A stretch of 64,000 nucleotides of DNA. Origin: an uncultured Flavobacteriaceae bacterium (GTDB taxonomy: Bacteria; Bacteroidota; Bacteroidia; Flavobacteriales; Flavobacteriaceae). Position 1 is the stretch's first letter. Each line of letters starts with the position of its first letter. Of this stretch, positions 62,689 through 64,000 are shown one piece after another. The notes under the pieces were generated by a model. The model was not told where the DNA came from. It saw only the letters and a program-made list of their open reading frames with translations, and searched no databases. The position numbers and the translations under genes were made by a program. The stretch lies in the NCBI GenBank assembly GCA_947502495.1, contig CANNAC010000002.1:1-64000 (forward strand), in the 5' to 3' direction.

Positions 62689-64000
62689 TTAATTATCCTT
62701 TTTTAACTGCAACTCTTTAATAACATTCTTTAACTCTTTCATTTTTAACTCCCTACCTACAAATAATTTATTCATGCGCTCTAATTGATTATTTTTCAAA
62801 TACACCTCTTCGGTTCTAACTTCAATTAGCTCTTCTAGATTATTCCTGTATTTTTCTAATTCTGCTTCAGCATTTTTCTTTTCTGTTATATCCAATATGG
62901 TTAACAAAACATGACCTTCATTATTTAACTGAAGCGCTTGTAAAGAGATTAAGATATAAAGCTCTCTTCCCGCTTTCATTATGTATTTTAATTCCATATT
63001 GGATACATACCCTTTTTCACTAAAATGACCCCATAACTTCTTTTCATTTTCTAAGTTATCTGAACTATCCTGGTTGAACAACTCTATTTCTTCTGCCGTT
63101 TTCCCTAACATGTTCTCTCTTTCAAATCCAACAATGTTTGCCAACGCTTTATTTACTTCAACAATCTTTTTTTCTTCATTAAGTATGGCTTTCCCTATCA
63201 CATTGGATTCAAAAGCTTTAGCGAATTTTTCTTCATTGTCTTTTATATTCTGTTCGGATTCTATTCGTTCTGTAACGTCTTGCACCAATGATAAAACAGT
63301 TTCTACTTCTCCTTCTGGCGATTGTAAAACAGAATTATTCCATTGGCAATGAATGACTTTTCCTGTTTTTGTATTATTACGGTTAACAATCTTGTTGTTT
63401 TTCACTATTCCTTTCATTAATTGATTAGAGATAATCTCAGTAGCCGCGTAATCTTCTTCATATACGAGATTTAACTCACTAAAATGTCTCCCTACAACGT
63501 CCTGTTCTTTCCAACCAAATATATTTTCAGCCTGTACCGACCAACTACGAATAATTAAATTTTCATCCCATTCAATAATAGCTAATGGCGAATTACTTAA
63601 GTGTGAAGTAAGTCGTTGATGTGCCTTCCGAATTTCTTCATCTGCTCTTTTACTTTCGGTAACGTCTTGAATCAAAGACAAAACAGTTTCTACTTCTCCA
63701 TCGGCAGATTGCAAAACTGAATTATACCACTGGCAATAAATCACTTTTCCTGTTTTGGTATTATTGCGATTAATAATTTTGTTACTTTTCACCTTACCAG
63801 TTCTTAATTCACTAGCAATAGCATCTGTAGAAGAAATATCTTCTTCATAAACCAAGTTCAAGTCAATCAATTGTTTTCCCATGGCTTCAGATTCTGTCCA
63901 ACCAAATATTTTTTCCGCTTGCGCAGACCATTTCGCAACAAAAAAGTCCTTATCCCATTCCACGACGGCTAATGGAGAATTATTTAAGTGCGTAGTAAGT
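62689..64000 (-). CDS. PAS-repeat protein without catalytic domain (5' part outside the window)
   Basis: The frame is open to the right edge and the in-frame codons there continue a PAS unit (LTTHLNNSPLAVVEWD), so the N-terminus is missing. The visible part has three PAS units. The first two are near-repeats (SPLA-x-x-EWD... GKVI-x-CQW-x-NSVLQS... EVETVLSL-x-QDVTE). A coiled-coil tail (YRNNLEELIEVRTEEVY, then RELKMKELKNVIKELQ) ends the protein. No kinase, receiver or effector domain is present. It is 42 bp upstream of the CHASE kinase and presumably acts with it. Confidence 0.85.
   Translation of the reverse strand, partial: LTTHLNNSPLAVVEWDKDFFVAKWSAQAEKIFGWTESEAMGKQLIDLNLVYEEDISSTDAIASELRTGKVKSNKIINRNNTKTGKVIYCQWYNSVLQSADGEVETVLSLIQDVTESKRADEEIRKAHQRLTSHLSNSPLAIIEWDENLIIRSWSVQAENIFGWKEQDVVGRHFSELNLVYEEDYAATEIISNQLMKGIVKNNKIVNRNNTKTGKVIHCQWNNSVLQSPEGEVETVLSLVQDVTERIESEQNIKDNEEKFAKAFESNVIGKAILNEEKKIVEVNKALANIVGFERENMLGKTAEEIELFNQDSSDNLENEKKLWGHFSEKGYVSNMELKYIMKAGRELYILISLQALQLNNEGHVLLTILDITEKKNAEAELEKYRNNLEELIEVRTEEVYLKNNQLERMNKLFVGRELKMKELKNVIKELQLKKDN

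Noticed and set aside
62689-63963. Start of the PAS-only protein at 63963
   Set aside because: The frame stays open to the window edge and continues a PAS unit, so the true start is outside.

Overview
The window looks like a chromosome segment of a low-GC marine-type Flavobacteriaceae bacterium (Bacteroidota). Evidence: a flavobacterial division/cell-wall cluster, a type 9 secretion (T9SS) C-terminal sorting domain, promoters of the TTTG-N19-TAnnTTTG kind, a class II HMG-CoA reductase beside a GYDIA-type GHMP kinase, a coaX-OMP-TPR-lptC operon, and many short palindromic intergenic repeats. Genus cannot be fixed from sequence alone.

Layout. 1-440: a 77-bp direct duplication, tRNA-Arg(TCG), a 23-nt copy of that tRNA's 5' end, and a TTA microsatellite. 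443-17058 (minus): yqeY and a full dcw cluster read mraZ-rsmH-ftsL-ftsI-murE-mraY-murD-ftsW-murG-murC-ftsQ-ftsA-ftsZ, with MraZ boxes over the mraZ promoter and a terminator after ftsZ. murF and ddl are not in the cluster. 17355-27262: hydrolase, engB, Prc protease with a lone DppC-type permease, surE, a small membrane protein, lpxB, an NlpC/P60 lipoprotein and comEC. 27294-33599 (minus): a thioredoxin-like protein and a peptide-use operon (DPP-IV plus two POT transporters). 33790-36145: mevalonate-pathway genes; the GHMP kinase carries in-frame copies of the intergenic repeat. 37089-44893 (minus): coaX, OMP, TPR, lptC, small membrane protein, CNNM protein and a PpiD-like foldase. 45073: tRNA-Phe with its own promoter and terminator.

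45409-64000 (all minus) is the most interesting part: a dense signalling and cell-surface locus. From the right edge come a PAS-only protein (cut by the window), a CHASE-PAS histidine kinase, a CheY-like receiver, and a 2261-residue sigma-54 activator (REC-GAF-11 PAS-GAF-AAA+-Fis HTH). Downstream lie two operons. Each begins with a gene for a ~140-residue STAS/SpoIIAA-like protein, and each is preceded by a sigma-54-type -24/-12 element (TGGCAC-N5-TTG). Exactly 127 bp upstream of each element is the same 16-bp dyad, TAACGG-N4-CCGTTA, and each dyad has a weaker second copy 40 bp nearer the promoter. Operon 1 encodes a STAS-like protein, a T9SS-sorted protein and a second exported protein. Operon 2 encodes two STAS-like proteins, a PAS histidine kinase and a receiver. 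The inferred circuit: the sensor operon activates the giant enhancer-binding protein, which drives surface-protein export genes and a second phosphorelay through sigma-54. This is inferred from sequence and has not been tested.
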